From assembly GCA_900470965.1 (NCBI GenBank), contig UCCS01000100.1, positions 1-45,360 on the forward strand: 45,360 nt of DNA, read 5' to 3'. The DNA is from Hyphomicrobiales bacterium. GTDB lineage: Bacteria; Pseudomonadota; Alphaproteobacteria; Rhizobiales; Rhizobiaceae. Under the pieces are notes generated by a model that worked only from the letters and a program-made list of their open reading frames with translations, was not told the DNA's origin and ran no database searches. Below, piece by piece: positions 15,326 to 23,304 of the stretch. The first letter of the stretch is position 1. The number at the start of each line of letters is the position of its first letter. The position numbers and the translations under genes were made by a program.

Positions 15326-16231
15326 ATGGTGAAAGCGACAAGCGCGGCGATTAGCCTGAAGCATATCGAGGCATATGACGCGATCGCTGCCACTGGCTCC
15401 ACGGTCGCGGCCGCGCTCGAACTCGGCATTTCCCAGTCGAATGCAAGTCGACTCCTGCAGCAGCTGGAAGATTATCTCGGGGTTCGCCTTTTCGAGCGCG
15501 ACAAGAACCGTCTTGCCGCCACCCGCGAGGGCCTGCAGCTCGGGCCGGAAATCCGCGCCATATCGGATCGTCTGCGGGCCTTGAAGACGGCGGCGATCGA
15601 GCTGGAGAACGGCCGGTCGCGCGACATGCTTCTGAGGATCGCATTTCCAGGCAGCCTGTCATCCACGCGGGCGCCAAAGATGATCTGCGATTTTATGGTC
15701 GCGAACGGTCCGGTTCGCGTCGAACTTGCCTCGGGAAGCTATCTTGCGATCGAGCGCATGGTGGCCGATGGCGAGGCCGATATCGGTTTTGCGCGCCTGC
15801 CGCTTGCCACGCCTGGCCTGAGGCAGGAGCGGCTCTTGCCGTCACGGATCGTCTGCGCCCTGCATAAAGATCACCCCCTTGCCGGTCGCCCGTCGCTGAC
15901 GATCGCCGAGCTGAAGGGCCACGATCTCATCGTGCTCAATCGCGAAAGGCCGGTTCGCCACCAGATCGAGGCGCTATTCTATCAGCAAGGAATCCGGCAG
16001 CGACCCTTGCTGGAAGCCCATTCGGTGGCGAGCGCCTGCGCCCTGGCCGCGGAAGGACTGGGGATCGCACTGGTCGGCGAGCTGATCGCACGCGAATATG
16101 CCCACAAGCCACTGCGCTTCTTGGCGCTTGAGCCAGATCTGCCGGTGACCTATTGCCTGATCAGCGGCGAAAAACACCCGCTTTCGAAGGCCGCGGCCCT
16201 GTTTCTCGAAAACATTGCCAGCTGGTCATGA
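15326..16231 (+). CDS. LysR-family transcriptional regulator (first of a tandem pair)
   Basis: A 301-aa LysR-type regulator. The HTH (residues about 11-70) has YDAIAATGSTVAAALELGIS followed by Gln-Ser-Asn-Ala-Ser-Arg-Leu-Leu-Gln-Gln-Leu-Glu, then the usual LysR linker and a substrate-binding-like effector domain with EADIGFARLPL near residue 151. ATG 15326 follows AAAGGTG; the frame extends far upstream only as antisense of the PrpD gene. It is divergent from the MmgE/PrpD gene (106-bp gap) and starts a rightward pair with another LysR gene 31 bp downstream. The HTH patterns of the two are similar (both use TGST and a Gln-Ser recognition helix), pointing to an old duplication. Likely targets are the PrpD gene and the downstream transporter operon. 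Confidence 0.87.
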   Translation: MVKATSAAISLKHIEAYDAIAATGSTVAAALELGISQSNASRLLQQLEDYLGVRLFERDKNRLAATREGLQLGPEIRAISDRLRALKTAAIELENGRSRDMLLRIAFPGSLSSTRAPKMICDFMVANGPVRVELASGSYLAIERMVADGEADIGFARLPLATPGLRQERLLPSRIVCALHKDHPLAGRPSLTIAELKGHDLIVLNRERPVRHQIEALFYQQGIRQRPLLEAHSVASACALAAEGLGIALVGELIAREYAHKPLRFLALEPDLPVTYCLISGEKHPLSKAAALFLENIASWS

Positions 16232-16262
16232 GGCTAGGATCCTACATGAGGACGAGGGGGCG

Positions 16263-17168
16263 ATGAATATCAGGCAGCTGGAAGTCCTGCGCACGCTTCT
16301 TGCGACCGGCTCGACGATCGCGACTGCAAAGGCGATGGGGCTCAGCCAGTCCGGTGTCAGCCGCATGCTGCAGCAGCTGGAAAGCGATCTTTCGATCTCG
16401 CTTTTCGTGCGCGACCGGGGACGGCTGATCGCGACGCCGGAAGCGGCGGTTCTGGCGCGGGATGCAGAAAACGTACTGCTCGCCGTCGAGCGCATGGCCG
16501 GTCGCGCCGAGGATTTGCGCAACGGCGCACTGGGGCCGGAAATCGTCCGGATCGGCCTGCCGAGCAGCATGTGGGAAAATTTCGCGCCCGCCATGCTGAT
16601 CGATTATATCCGCGATTTTCCCGGCGTCCGCATCGAAACTTTTTTCGAAACGACGACGGCGATCAACCGGCTGGTCGAGGAACGCGTCATCGATATCGGC
16701 TTTTTGCGCATGGAGGGCGAGAGCGGGCCGGGCATCGAAATCGACAGGGTGGCGACCGGGGAAAGTGTCTGCGTCGTACCGCAGGATCATCCGCTGGCCG
16801 AACTCGAAGAAATCACCGTCAAGGATTTGCGCAACGTGCCGCTGATCCTGATCGGCCGCCAGCGGCCGAACCGCATGGCGCTGGATCAGGCGTTCAAGCG
16901 GGCGGGCGTCAAACAGATGGTCAAGATCGAGACCCATACGAACAGCTCTGCCTGTTCCTATGTCGCCCATGGTCTCGGCGTGACGATCATCAGCAGCTTT
17001 TATGCCAATCTCTACCGCGACCTGCCGGTCGTGCAGCGGCCCTTCCTGCCCCGTTCGAAACAGGAATTCGGCTTGGCGCGTGCAAGCGGCGTTCCCTTGT
17101 CCATTGCCGCGCAGGGGCTCAGCGATGCCTTGAAAAAGCAGATACTGCTTTCGCAAAAAGCCGTTTGA
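16263..17168 (+). CDS. LysR-family transcriptional regulator (second of a tandem pair)
   Basis: A 301-aa LysR-type regulator, the same length as its upstream neighbour. The HTH begins almost at once: MNIRQLEVLRTLLATGSTIA, then Ser-Gln-Ser-Gly-Val-Ser-Arg-Met-Leu-Gln-Gln-Leu-Glu. The effector domain includes VIDIGFLRMEGE near residue 142 and His-Gly-Leu-Gly-Val-Thr-Ile-Ile near residue 240. ATG 16263 follows GAGGACGAGGGGG. The frame also covers 16 codons upstream that overlap the end of the first lysR gene and show no similarity. The stop lies about 180 bp before the dipeptide-type permease gene, which it probably regulates; paired CTGCATA repeats at 17228-17255 lie in that gap. Confidence 0.87.
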   Translation: MNIRQLEVLRTLLATGSTIATAKAMGLSQSGVSRMLQQLESDLSISLFVRDRGRLIATPEAAVLARDAENVLLAVERMAGRAEDLRNGALGPEIVRIGLPSSMWENFAPAMLIDYIRDFPGVRIETFFETTTAINRLVEERVIDIGFLRMEGESGPGIEIDRVATGESVCVVPQDHPLAELEEITVKDLRNVPLILIGRQRPNRMALDQAFKRAGVKQMVKIETHTNSSACSYVAHGLGVTIISSFYANLYRDLPVVQRPFLPRSKQEFGLARASGVPLSIAAQGLSDALKKQILLSQKAV

Positions 17169-17227
17169 TATCGTGGGTATGGTGTTCTGATTCACGGTAC
17201 GGGCTTTGCCCGTCACGGCTGCGGACT

Positions 17228-17255
17228 CTGCATAGACATATGACGAAACTGCATA
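17228..17255. promoter_or_regulatory. CTGCATA direct repeats upstream of the ABC operon
   Basis: CTGCATA occurs at 17228-17234 and 17249-17255, exactly 21 bp (two helical turns) apart, about 90-120 bp before the first permease gene. This spacing puts both copies on the same face of DNA, as for multimeric regulators such as LysR proteins. The repeat is seen; binding is inferred. Confidence 0.35.
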
Positions 17256-17346
17256 ATATTGCGCGCCTTTCTTCAAACCATCATAGTCTCATTCAACGAA
17301 ACCGATGGTGTCCGAGGGAAAAGCGGGCGCCAATCGTGGGGATAAA

Positions 17347-18291
17347 ATGCTGAGATTCATCCTGAGCCGTCTTCTGATGGCGCTTCCGACGATCGCGCTC
17401 GTCTCCGTGACGGTCTTTGCGCTGATCCGCTTCATTCCCGGTGATCCCGCAGCGCTGATGCTTGGCGACATGGCGCAGCCCGACCAGATCGCCGCCATGC
17501 GCACCGAGCTCGGCCTGGACCAGTCCCTGCCGCAGCAATTTGTCATCTGGGCTGGCAATGTCCTGCAGGGGGATTTCGGCAAGTCGATCGTGAATGGCGA
17601 GGCGGTTTTGCCGCTCGTCGCGTCGCGCTTTCTTGTCAGCGCCGAGATCGTCGTGATTGCGGTTCTGCTGGCGAGCCTGATTGCGGTGCCGGCCGGTGTC
17701 GTCGCCGCCTGGAAGCAGAACAGCCTGACCGATCTTGCGCTGGTCGGCACGGCAACGGTGCTTCTGTCGATCCCGACCTTCTGGCTCGGCCTGCTGCTGC
17801 TCCTGTTTTTCGGCCTTTCGCTCGGCTGGCTGCCGGTCCTCGGTTATGTCTCGATCGGCGACAATCTTATGGGCGGTCTTCTCTATCTCGTGTTGCCGGT
17901 GATGACGCTCGTCATCCACGAAATGGGTGTGCTGATCCGCATGGCGCGGGCCTCGACGCTGGAAGTGCTGCGTCTCGACTATATCACCCATGCCCGTGCC
18001 AAGGGGCTTTCCGAAGGCGCTGTCCTCTGGCGTCACACGTTCAAGAATGCCTTTGGCCCGACCTGGACGATGATCGGCCTGATCCTCGGCAACCTGCTCG
18101 GCGGCATTGCGGTCATCGAGACGGTGTTCACCATTCCAGGCCTCGGCCGGCTGATGGTCGACAGCATTTTTGCGCGCGATTACCCGGTGATCCAGGGATG
18201 CCTGCTGTTCGTGTCGCTGTCCTATGTCTTGGTCAATCTCGTCATCGACCTGCTCTATCCCCTGTTCGATCCGCGCGTGGTGGCCGAATGA
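17347..18291 (+). CDS. Peptide-type ABC transporter permease (DppB/GsiC family)
   Basis: A 314-aa inner-membrane permease of the dipeptide/oligopeptide/nickel family. The start MLRFILSRLLMALPTI is the classic first membrane segment, followed by a periplasmic part with IPGDPA (about residue 31) and Leu-Gly-Leu-Asp-Gln-Ser-Leu-Pro-Gln-Gln, then five more membrane segments. The EAA-type loop facing the ATPase reads Asp-Tyr-Ile-Thr-His-Ala-Arg-Ala-Lys-Gly-Leu-Ser near residue 210. ATG 17347 follows GGGGATAAA. It opens an operon of permease, permease, fused ATPase, serine hydrolase and binding protein; its stop overlaps the next start (ATGA at 18288-18291). A peptide or peptide-like amide is the probable substrate, given the hydrolases downstream. 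Confidence 0.92.
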   Translation: MLRFILSRLLMALPTIALVSVTVFALIRFIPGDPAALMLGDMAQPDQIAAMRTELGLDQSLPQQFVIWAGNVLQGDFGKSIVNGEAVLPLVASRFLVSAEIVVIAVLLASLIAVPAGVVAAWKQNSLTDLALVGTATVLLSIPTFWLGLLLLLFFGLSLGWLPVLGYVSIGDNLMGGLLYLVLPVMTLVIHEMGVLIRMARASTLEVLRLDYITHARAKGLSEGAVLWRHTFKNAFGPTWTMIGLILGNLLGGIAVIETVFTIPGLGRLMVDSIFARDYPVIQGCLLFVSLSYVLVNLVIDLLYPLFDPRVVAE

Positions 18292-19106
18292 AAAAGTTTG
18301 CTCTCAACGGGCTGATGGGCGGCATTCTCGTCGCGGTCCTGCTCATCACCGCCGCGATCGGTCTCGTCTGGACGCCCTTCGATCCGATGAAACTCTCCTT
18401 CACGGCGCGCCTTGCCGCGCCGAGTGCCCAACACTTGCTCGGCACCGACGAATTCGGCCGTGACGTGCTGAGCCGCCTGATGATCGGCGCCCGCGCCAGC
18501 GTCTGGATCGGCGCCCTGACGGTGTTCTTCGCCACGCTCTTCGGCACGCTGATCGGCCTCGTCAGCGGTTATGCCCGCGGCTGGGTGGATGGCGTGATCA
18601 TGGCGGTCAACAACGCGCTTCTCGCCTTTCCCGGCATCCTTCTGGCGCTCGGACTGCTCGCGGTGTTCGGTGCCAATCAGTACGGCATCATCTTCGCGCT
18701 CGGCATTGCCTATACGCCCTCCATGGCGCGTGTCGTGCGTGGAGCGGTCCTGTCCGTGCGCGAGCGGGAATTCATCGAAGCCTCGCGGGTCATGGGCAAT
18801 GGCGAGCTCTATACGATGTTCCGGCATGTCCTGCCCAACTGCCTTGCGCCGATCACCGTGCTCGCCACCTCCATGTTCGGCTGGGCCATCCTCTCGGAAA
18901 GCGCGCTGTCCTTCCTCGGCCTCGGAGTTCCGCCACCGGCGCCGACCTGGGGCAATATGCTGGCGGCGGGCCGCCCGCTCATCCAGCAGGCTGTCTGGCT
19001 CGGCCTTTTCCCCGGCCTCTGCATCGCGCTGACGCTGCTCGGCATCAATCTTCTGGGTGACGCGCTCCGCGACAAGCTCGACCCGCGCATGAGGGGCCTG
19101 AAATGA
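18288..19106 (+). CDS. Peptide-type ABC transporter permease (DppC/GsiD family)
   Basis: A 272-aa permease that partners the DppB-like protein. Features: a first membrane segment at residues 8-27, the periplasmic HLLGTDEFGRDVLSRLM segment (about 46-62) typical of DppC proteins, and the ATPase-contact loop Arg-Glu-Arg-Glu-Phe-Ile-Glu-Ala-Ser-Arg-Val-Met-Gly near residue 160. A further signature, Ser-Ala-Leu-Ser-Phe-Leu-Gly-Leu-Gly-Val, precedes the last membrane span. The start ATG 18288 overlaps the previous stop by 4 bp and the end overlaps the next start by 4 bp, so the three genes are translationally coupled. Many DppC proteins carry a longer N-terminal extension; this one is compact. Confidence 0.92.
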   Translation: MKKFALNGLMGGILVAVLLITAAIGLVWTPFDPMKLSFTARLAAPSAQHLLGTDEFGRDVLSRLMIGARASVWIGALTVFFATLFGTLIGLVSGYARGWVDGVIMAVNNALLAFPGILLALGLLAVFGANQYGIIFALGIAYTPSMARVVRGAVLSVREREFIEASRVMGNGELYTMFRHVLPNCLAPITVLATSMFGWAILSESALSFLGLGVPPPAPTWGNMLAAGRPLIQQAVWLGLFPGLCIALTLLGINLLGDALRDKLDPRMRGLK

Positions 19107-20731
19107 CCAACGAACCGCTCATCACCGTTCGCGACCTGTCGCTCGAAGTCGCAAGGACAGGCCATCAGGTGGTCAAAGGCACCAGCTTCGACATCGCTCC
19201 CGGCGAGATCTTCGGCATTGTCGGTGAAAGCGGCTCGGGCAAGACGCTGGCGACCCGCGCCCTGATCTCGCTCCTGCCACCGGCGATCCGCGTCACCGGC
19301 GGGTCGGTCACCTACAAAGGCAAGGATGTCATGTCCATGCCGGATCGGGCGCTGCGCCGCCTGCGTGGTGCCGAGATCGGCGTCGTCTTCCAGGAGCCGA
19401 TGACTTCGCTCAATCCGTCGATGACGATCGGCCGGCAGCTGGAGGAGGGGCTTGTCCTTCACGCGAAGCTTTCGCCGGAAGAGCGCCGGACCCGCATTCT
19501 CGACATGCTCCGGCGTGTCGGCATCCGCGATCCCGAGGGCGCGCTTACCGCCTATCCGCACGAATTTTCCGGCGGCATGCGCCAGCGCATCATGCTTGCC
19601 TCCGTCATGCTGCTCAAACCGGCGCTGCTGATCGCCGATGAACCGACGACAGCACTTGATGCCGTCATCCAGCGCGATGTCATGGAACTGATGGTCGAGC
19701 TGACGCGGGCCGAAGGCACGGCCGTGCTTCTGATCAGCCACGACTTGCCAATGGTCGCACGTTACACGAGCCGTATCGTCGTCATGGAAAAGGGCACGAT
19801 CGTCGAACAGGGCCGCACCGAGGATCTGCTCGATACGCCGCAACATCCCTATACGAAAAAGCTCCTCTCTTCGCTGCCCTTCCGCGGTGCTGCGCGTGTG
19901 ATCGAAACGGCAAAGGCGCCGATGGTCTCGGCGCAGAATATCGTCGTCGATTACCCGGGCCGCAAATCGCTGTTCAAGACGGCAAAGCCGAAGCGCGCCC
20001 TGCATGGCGTCAGCATCGAGATCCATGAAGGCGAGGTCGTGGCGCTGGTCGGGGGGTCCGGTTCCGGCAAGACCACGCTTGGACGCACGATTGCCGGCCT
20101 CGTCCGGGAAAGCGAAGGCGAGATCCGCTTCCAGGGCCGCACCCGCGACGCGGACTGGACCGATTACCGTCTGAACTGCCAGATGGTGTTTCAGGATCCC
20201 TATTCCTCGCTCGATCCGCGCATGACCATTCTGGCCCTCGTCGAGGAAGCCCTGCGGCTGGTGCCGGGCCTCGACGCGGCTGCCAAGCGTAAGCGCGCAT
20301 TGGAGACGCTGGAAGAAGTCGGGCTCGGTGCCGATTACGCCCAGCGTTATCCGCACGAACTTTCGGGCGGCCAGCGCCAGCGTGTGGCGATTGCCCGCGC
20401 CGTTGCGCGCCGGCCCCGCTTCTTGATCGCCGACGAGCCGGTGTCTGCCCTTGATGTCACGGTGCGGGCACAGGTTCTCGACCTCTTCTCCGACCTGCAG
20501 AAGCGCTACGGCTTTTCCTGCCTGTTCATCAGCCACGATCTCGGCGTCGTCGAACAGGTGGCCGATCGGGTCGTCGTCATGCAGGACGGCCGGATCATCG
20601 AGGAGGGCGACCGCGATACGATCTTCGACCAGCCGAAAGAGGCCTATACGCGCCGGCTTCTCTCGGCCATTCCCGCCCTCGATCAGAACGACAAGGGCGG
20701 CGTGACACTGAAATGGCGCCTGGAGAACTGA
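19103..20731 (+). CDS. Fused double ATP-binding protein of the peptide ABC transporter (DppD-DppF type)
   Basis: A 542-aa protein joining both oligopeptide-type ATPases in one chain. Domain 1 (about 5-255) has Walker A GESGSGKT near residue 38, the signature FSGGMRQRI and Walker B Leu-Leu-Ile-Ala-Asp-Glu-Pro-Thr-Thr-Ala-Leu-Asp. Domain 2 (about 275-525) has Walker A GGSGSGKTT, signature LSGGQRQRV and Walker B Leu-Ile-Ala-Asp-Glu-Pro-Val-Ser-Ala-Leu-Asp-Val-Thr. Each domain ends with the Pro-Tyr/Ala-Tyr-Thr-Lys/Arg-x-Leu-Leu segment typical of the oligopeptide-binding subfamily. All catalytic motifs look intact in both halves. This fused form is common in rhizobia. It is coupled to the permease upstream (4-bp overlap), and the serine hydrolase gene begins 1 bp after its stop. 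Confidence 0.93.
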   Translation: MTNEPLITVRDLSLEVARTGHQVVKGTSFDIAPGEIFGIVGESGSGKTLATRALISLLPPAIRVTGGSVTYKGKDVMSMPDRALRRLRGAEIGVVFQEPMTSLNPSMTIGRQLEEGLVLHAKLSPEERRTRILDMLRRVGIRDPEGALTAYPHEFSGGMRQRIMLASVMLLKPALLIADEPTTALDAVIQRDVMELMVELTRAEGTAVLLISHDLPMVARYTSRIVVMEKGTIVEQGRTEDLLDTPQHPYTKKLLSSLPFRGAARVIETAKAPMVSAQNIVVDYPGRKSLFKTAKPKRALHGVSIEIHEGEVVALVGGSGSGKTTLGRTIAGLVRESEGEIRFQGRTRDADWTDYRLNCQMVFQDPYSSLDPRMTILALVEEALRLVPGLDAAAKRKRALETLEEVGLGADYAQRYPHELSGGQRQRVAIARAVARRPRFLIADEPVSALDVTVRAQVLDLFSDLQKRYGFSCLFISHDLGVVEQVADRVVVMQDGRIIEEGDRDTIFDQPKEAYTRRLLSAIPALDQNDKGGVTLKWRLEN

Positions 20732-20732
20732 G

Positions 20733-21608
20733 ATGCGAGCTGAGATGGATATGATATCCAGTGCCAAACCGGTCGCCGGGATGCTGGCGGAAATCTGCGA
20801 CGCACAGCCGTTCGTGACGCGGTTTTCGGTCCGCAACCTTCTGACCGGCGAGACGATCGAACGCGGTGCAGACGAGGAGACGCCGTCTGCCAGCACGCGA
20901 AAAACCTCGATCATGATGGCGGCCCTGAAGGCTGTCGAGGACGGTCGTCTCGATCTTAACGAGGCGATCACCTACGAGGCGCGCTTTGCCGAGGAAGTGG
21001 CAAGTGGCATGTTCCGCTACCTGACGCCGGGTATCGTCATTTCGCTGCGCGACGCGATCACCGGCATGATGGTCTTGAGCGACAATGTCTGCACCAAGAT
21101 GGTGTTCGAGCGGTTGACGCTGGAAGAGGTGGATGCCTATTGCAAGTCGATCGGACTTTCCGGCACCCATCACCGCTTCCTCATCCCGCCGCTGGCATTG
21201 TCGCCGGACCATACGCTGAAATCTGTGACGACGACGACGGCGCGTGACCAGACGGCCCTTCTGCAGATGATCCTCGATGCACAGTCCTCGGGGGATGTAC
21301 GCCAAAAACTAGGCGTCTCCGGTGAGCTGGCGGCCTATGCGCTGCAGACGCTGAAGAACCAGATCCTGCGTTATGCCATCCCGTCGCGCCTGCCGTTCGG
21401 CACGGTCGTCGCGCATAAGGGCGGCACGGGCAAGCGCGGTCGGATGAATGCCGGCATCGTCTATCGGGATGGCGCGCCCTTCTACATCATCTCGGCTTTC
21501 ACCGACGATGTACCGCAGGTGATGCCGGGTGGGACGCCGGGCTACACGATATCGCTGGAGACGATCGGCAGGCTGTCGCGCGCCTGCTGGGACGGATTTT
21601 CCAGATAA
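20733..21608 (+). CDS. Serine hydrolase with class A beta-lactamase-like fold, no signal peptide
   Basis: A 291-aa protein of the penicillin-recognising superfamily. It shows the S-x-x-K nucleophile motif (STRK, Ser54 and Lys57), the SDN motif (116-118) and a K-x-G-like motif (Lys229-Gly-Gly-Thr-Gly) where class A enzymes have KTG. No Glu166-type ExxLN omega-loop motif is visible between SDN and KGG, so deacylation as in true beta-lactamases is doubtful. The N-terminus (MRAEMDMISSAKP) is not a signal peptide, so a cytoplasmic location is likely. The start at 20733 follows GGAGAACTGAG. Lying inside an ABC operon between the ATPase and binding-protein genes, it probably acts on the imported compound, for example as a D-amino-acid amidase or peptidase; resistance is not the likely role. 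Confidence 0.75.
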   Translation: MRAEMDMISSAKPVAGMLAEICDAQPFVTRFSVRNLLTGETIERGADEETPSASTRKTSIMMAALKAVEDGRLDLNEAITYEARFAEEVASGMFRYLTPGIVISLRDAITGMMVLSDNVCTKMVFERLTLEEVDAYCKSIGLSGTHHRFLIPPLALSPDHTLKSVTTTTARDQTALLQMILDAQSSGDVRQKLGVSGELAAYALQTLKNQILRYAIPSRLPFGTVVAHKGGTGKRGRMNAGIVYRDGAPFYIISAFTDDVPQVMPGGTPGYTISLETIGRLSRACWDGFSR

Positions 21609-21637
21609 AGATGAACGATCAAAAAGAGGGTAGAACA

Positions 21638-23179
21638 GTGAAAAAGCTTCTTCTCGCAGGCGCCGCCCTGCTCGCCTTGGCAAATGCATCTGCCGCGCGT
21701 GACATTACGGTCGCCCAGAGCTCGGACCTGCGCAGCGCCAATCCCGGCGTCAACCGCGACGGCAATACCGATGGCGTCATCCTGCACATCGTCGAGGGCC
21801 TCGTCGGCTACAACAACAGCGGCGAGGTGAAGCCGCTGCTTGCCAAGAGCGTCGACATGTCGGCTGACGGCCTGACCTATACGTTCAAGCTCAGGACGGA
21901 CGTGAAATTCCACAACGGCAAGCCGATGACGGCCGACGACGTGGTGTGGAACTGGAACCGGTACCTGAAGCCGGACACGAAATGGACCTGCCTCAGCGAT
22001 TTCGCCAAGGGCGGCGCCGCGGCTGTGGCCGATGTGAAGGCGACCGATGCCTCGACCGTCACCATCACGCTCGAAAAGCCTTCCGCCGTCTTCCTCGGCC
22101 TCATGTCACGCCCGGAATGCGGTTATACCGGCATGATCTCGCCGGAAAGTGTTGCCGCCGATGGCAGCTTTGCCAAGCCGATCGGCACCGGCCCCTTCAT
22201 GTGGGACGAGTGGAAGAAGGGCGAATATATCCACCTGAAAAAATTCGCCGACTATGTCTCGCCGGAAAATGACGGCAAGCCGGACGGAATGGTCGGCTCG
22301 AAGCGGCCGCTCGCCGATGGCATCAAGTTCATGGTCATTCCTGATCCGTCGACCATCAAGGCGGGCCTTGAATCGGGCGTGCTCGACACGGCCGAAGTTT
22401 CGCCGGACCTGATCCCGGAAATCAAGACGAACCCGAAAATGCAGCTCATTGTGGCGCGCAACAACGGCAAGAACCTCTTCTATATCCAGACGCGCGACAA
22501 GGTTCTGAGCAATCCGCATATCCGCCGCGCGATGGCAATGGCGCTCGATCTGGACGAGCTCGTCGCCGCCGCTTCGAACGGCACCGGCGAGGCGAACGGC
22601 TCCATGGTTTCGCAGGACAGCGTCTATTTCGACGAAACCCAGAAGAAGCGCCTGCCTTACGATATCGAGGCGGCGAAGAAGGAACTGGCCGCTGCCGGCT
22701 ACAAGGGCGAGCCGATCTCCATCATCGCCAACAAGCGCGGCAACGTGCCGAGCTTCCCGGCAGCCGTGATGGCGCAGGCCATGATGCAGCAGGCCGGGCT
22801 CAACATCCAGATCGAGGTTCTGGACTATGCGACGCAGGTGGATCGCCGCCGTTCCGGCAATTACCAGGTCATCTCACAGTCCGTTGCGCCGCGCCTCGAC
22901 CCGGCACTGATGTATTCCTTCTATGTCGGCGACAAGGACAAGAATGCCTCGCTGATGTGGGATGATCCGAAGGCCGTCGAACTGATGAAGACCGCCTATG
23001 TCGAGGCCGATCAGGCCAAGCGGCAAAAGCTGTTCGACGAATTCCACGAACTGATGCTGAAGGAAATGCCGGGCATCTTCCTCTATGACATGGTCGACGT
23101 CTGGGGCGCGGCGAAGACGCTTAAGGGGCAGCCTGTCTGGCAGTCCAACGCCCGCCTCTGGGAAGTCTCTGTCGACTGA
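21638..23179 (+). CDS. ABC transporter substrate-binding protein, family 5 (peptide type)
   Basis: Periplasmic binding protein of 513 aa (SBP_bac_5). GTG 21638 is preferred to ATG 21611 because AGAGGG precedes it and it begins a clean signal peptide (VKKLLLAGAALLALANASAA). Mature features: Arg-Ser-Ala-Asn-Pro-Gly-Val-Asn-Arg-Asp-Gly-Asn early, YTFKLRTDVKFHNGKPMTAD (about residues 80-99), the family's most conserved segment, and ProIleGlyThrGlyProPheMet near residue 182. It is the last gene of the ABC operon, an unusual position since binding proteins usually come first, and is followed by a good terminator at 23188-23226. The ligand is presumably a peptide or acylated amino acid, in keeping with the serine hydrolase before it and the AbgB-like hydrolase after it. 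Confidence 0.9.
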   Translation: MKKLLLAGAALLALANASAARDITVAQSSDLRSANPGVNRDGNTDGVILHIVEGLVGYNNSGEVKPLLAKSVDMSADGLTYTFKLRTDVKFHNGKPMTADDVVWNWNRYLKPDTKWTCLSDFAKGGAAAVADVKATDASTVTITLEKPSAVFLGLMSRPECGYTGMISPESVAADGSFAKPIGTGPFMWDEWKKGEYIHLKKFADYVSPENDGKPDGMVGSKRPLADGIKFMVIPDPSTIKAGLESGVLDTAEVSPDLIPEIKTNPKMQLIVARNNGKNLFYIQTRDKVLSNPHIRRAMAMALDLDELVAAASNGTGEANGSMVSQDSVYFDETQKKRLPYDIEAAKKELAAAGYKGEPISIIANKRGNVPSFPAAVMAQAMMQQAGLNIQIEVLDYATQVDRRRSGNYQVISQSVAPRLDPALMYSFYVGDKDKNASLMWDDPKAVELMKTAYVEADQAKRQKLFDEFHELMLKEMPGIFLYDMVDVWGAAKTLKGQPVWQSNARLWEVSVD

Positions 23180-23187
23180 CCGCATGT

Positions 23188-23226
23188 CCGCGCCATCGGC
23201 AAACGATGGCGCGGCTTCTTTTCTTA
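23188..23226 (+). terminator. Rho-independent terminator after the ABC operon
   Basis: CCGCGCCATCG (23188-23198) pairs perfectly with CGATGGCGCGG (23204-23214) around GCAAA, followed by CTTCTTTTCTTA. The stem and T-rich tail make a convincing terminator 9 bp after the binding-protein gene. Confidence 0.8.
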
Positions 23227-23304
23227 TCGCCAGAAGCAGCAGCGGCGGCATCGCCACTGAGCGAGAACCTTTGCCCGTTTCAGGGCTTCGTTTGAGGAAA
23301 TGCC

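Noticed and set aside
18809..20971. A 720-codon open frame on the minus strand
   Set aside because: It is antisense to the fused peptide ATPase and neighbouring coupled genes. Its product is low-complexity, rich in Asp, His and Arg, without any recognised motif.
20733..21608. Antibiotic-resistance beta-lactamase
   Set aside because: STRK and SDN are present, but the KTG threonine, a Glu166-type motif and an export signal are missing, and the gene is embedded in a transport operon.
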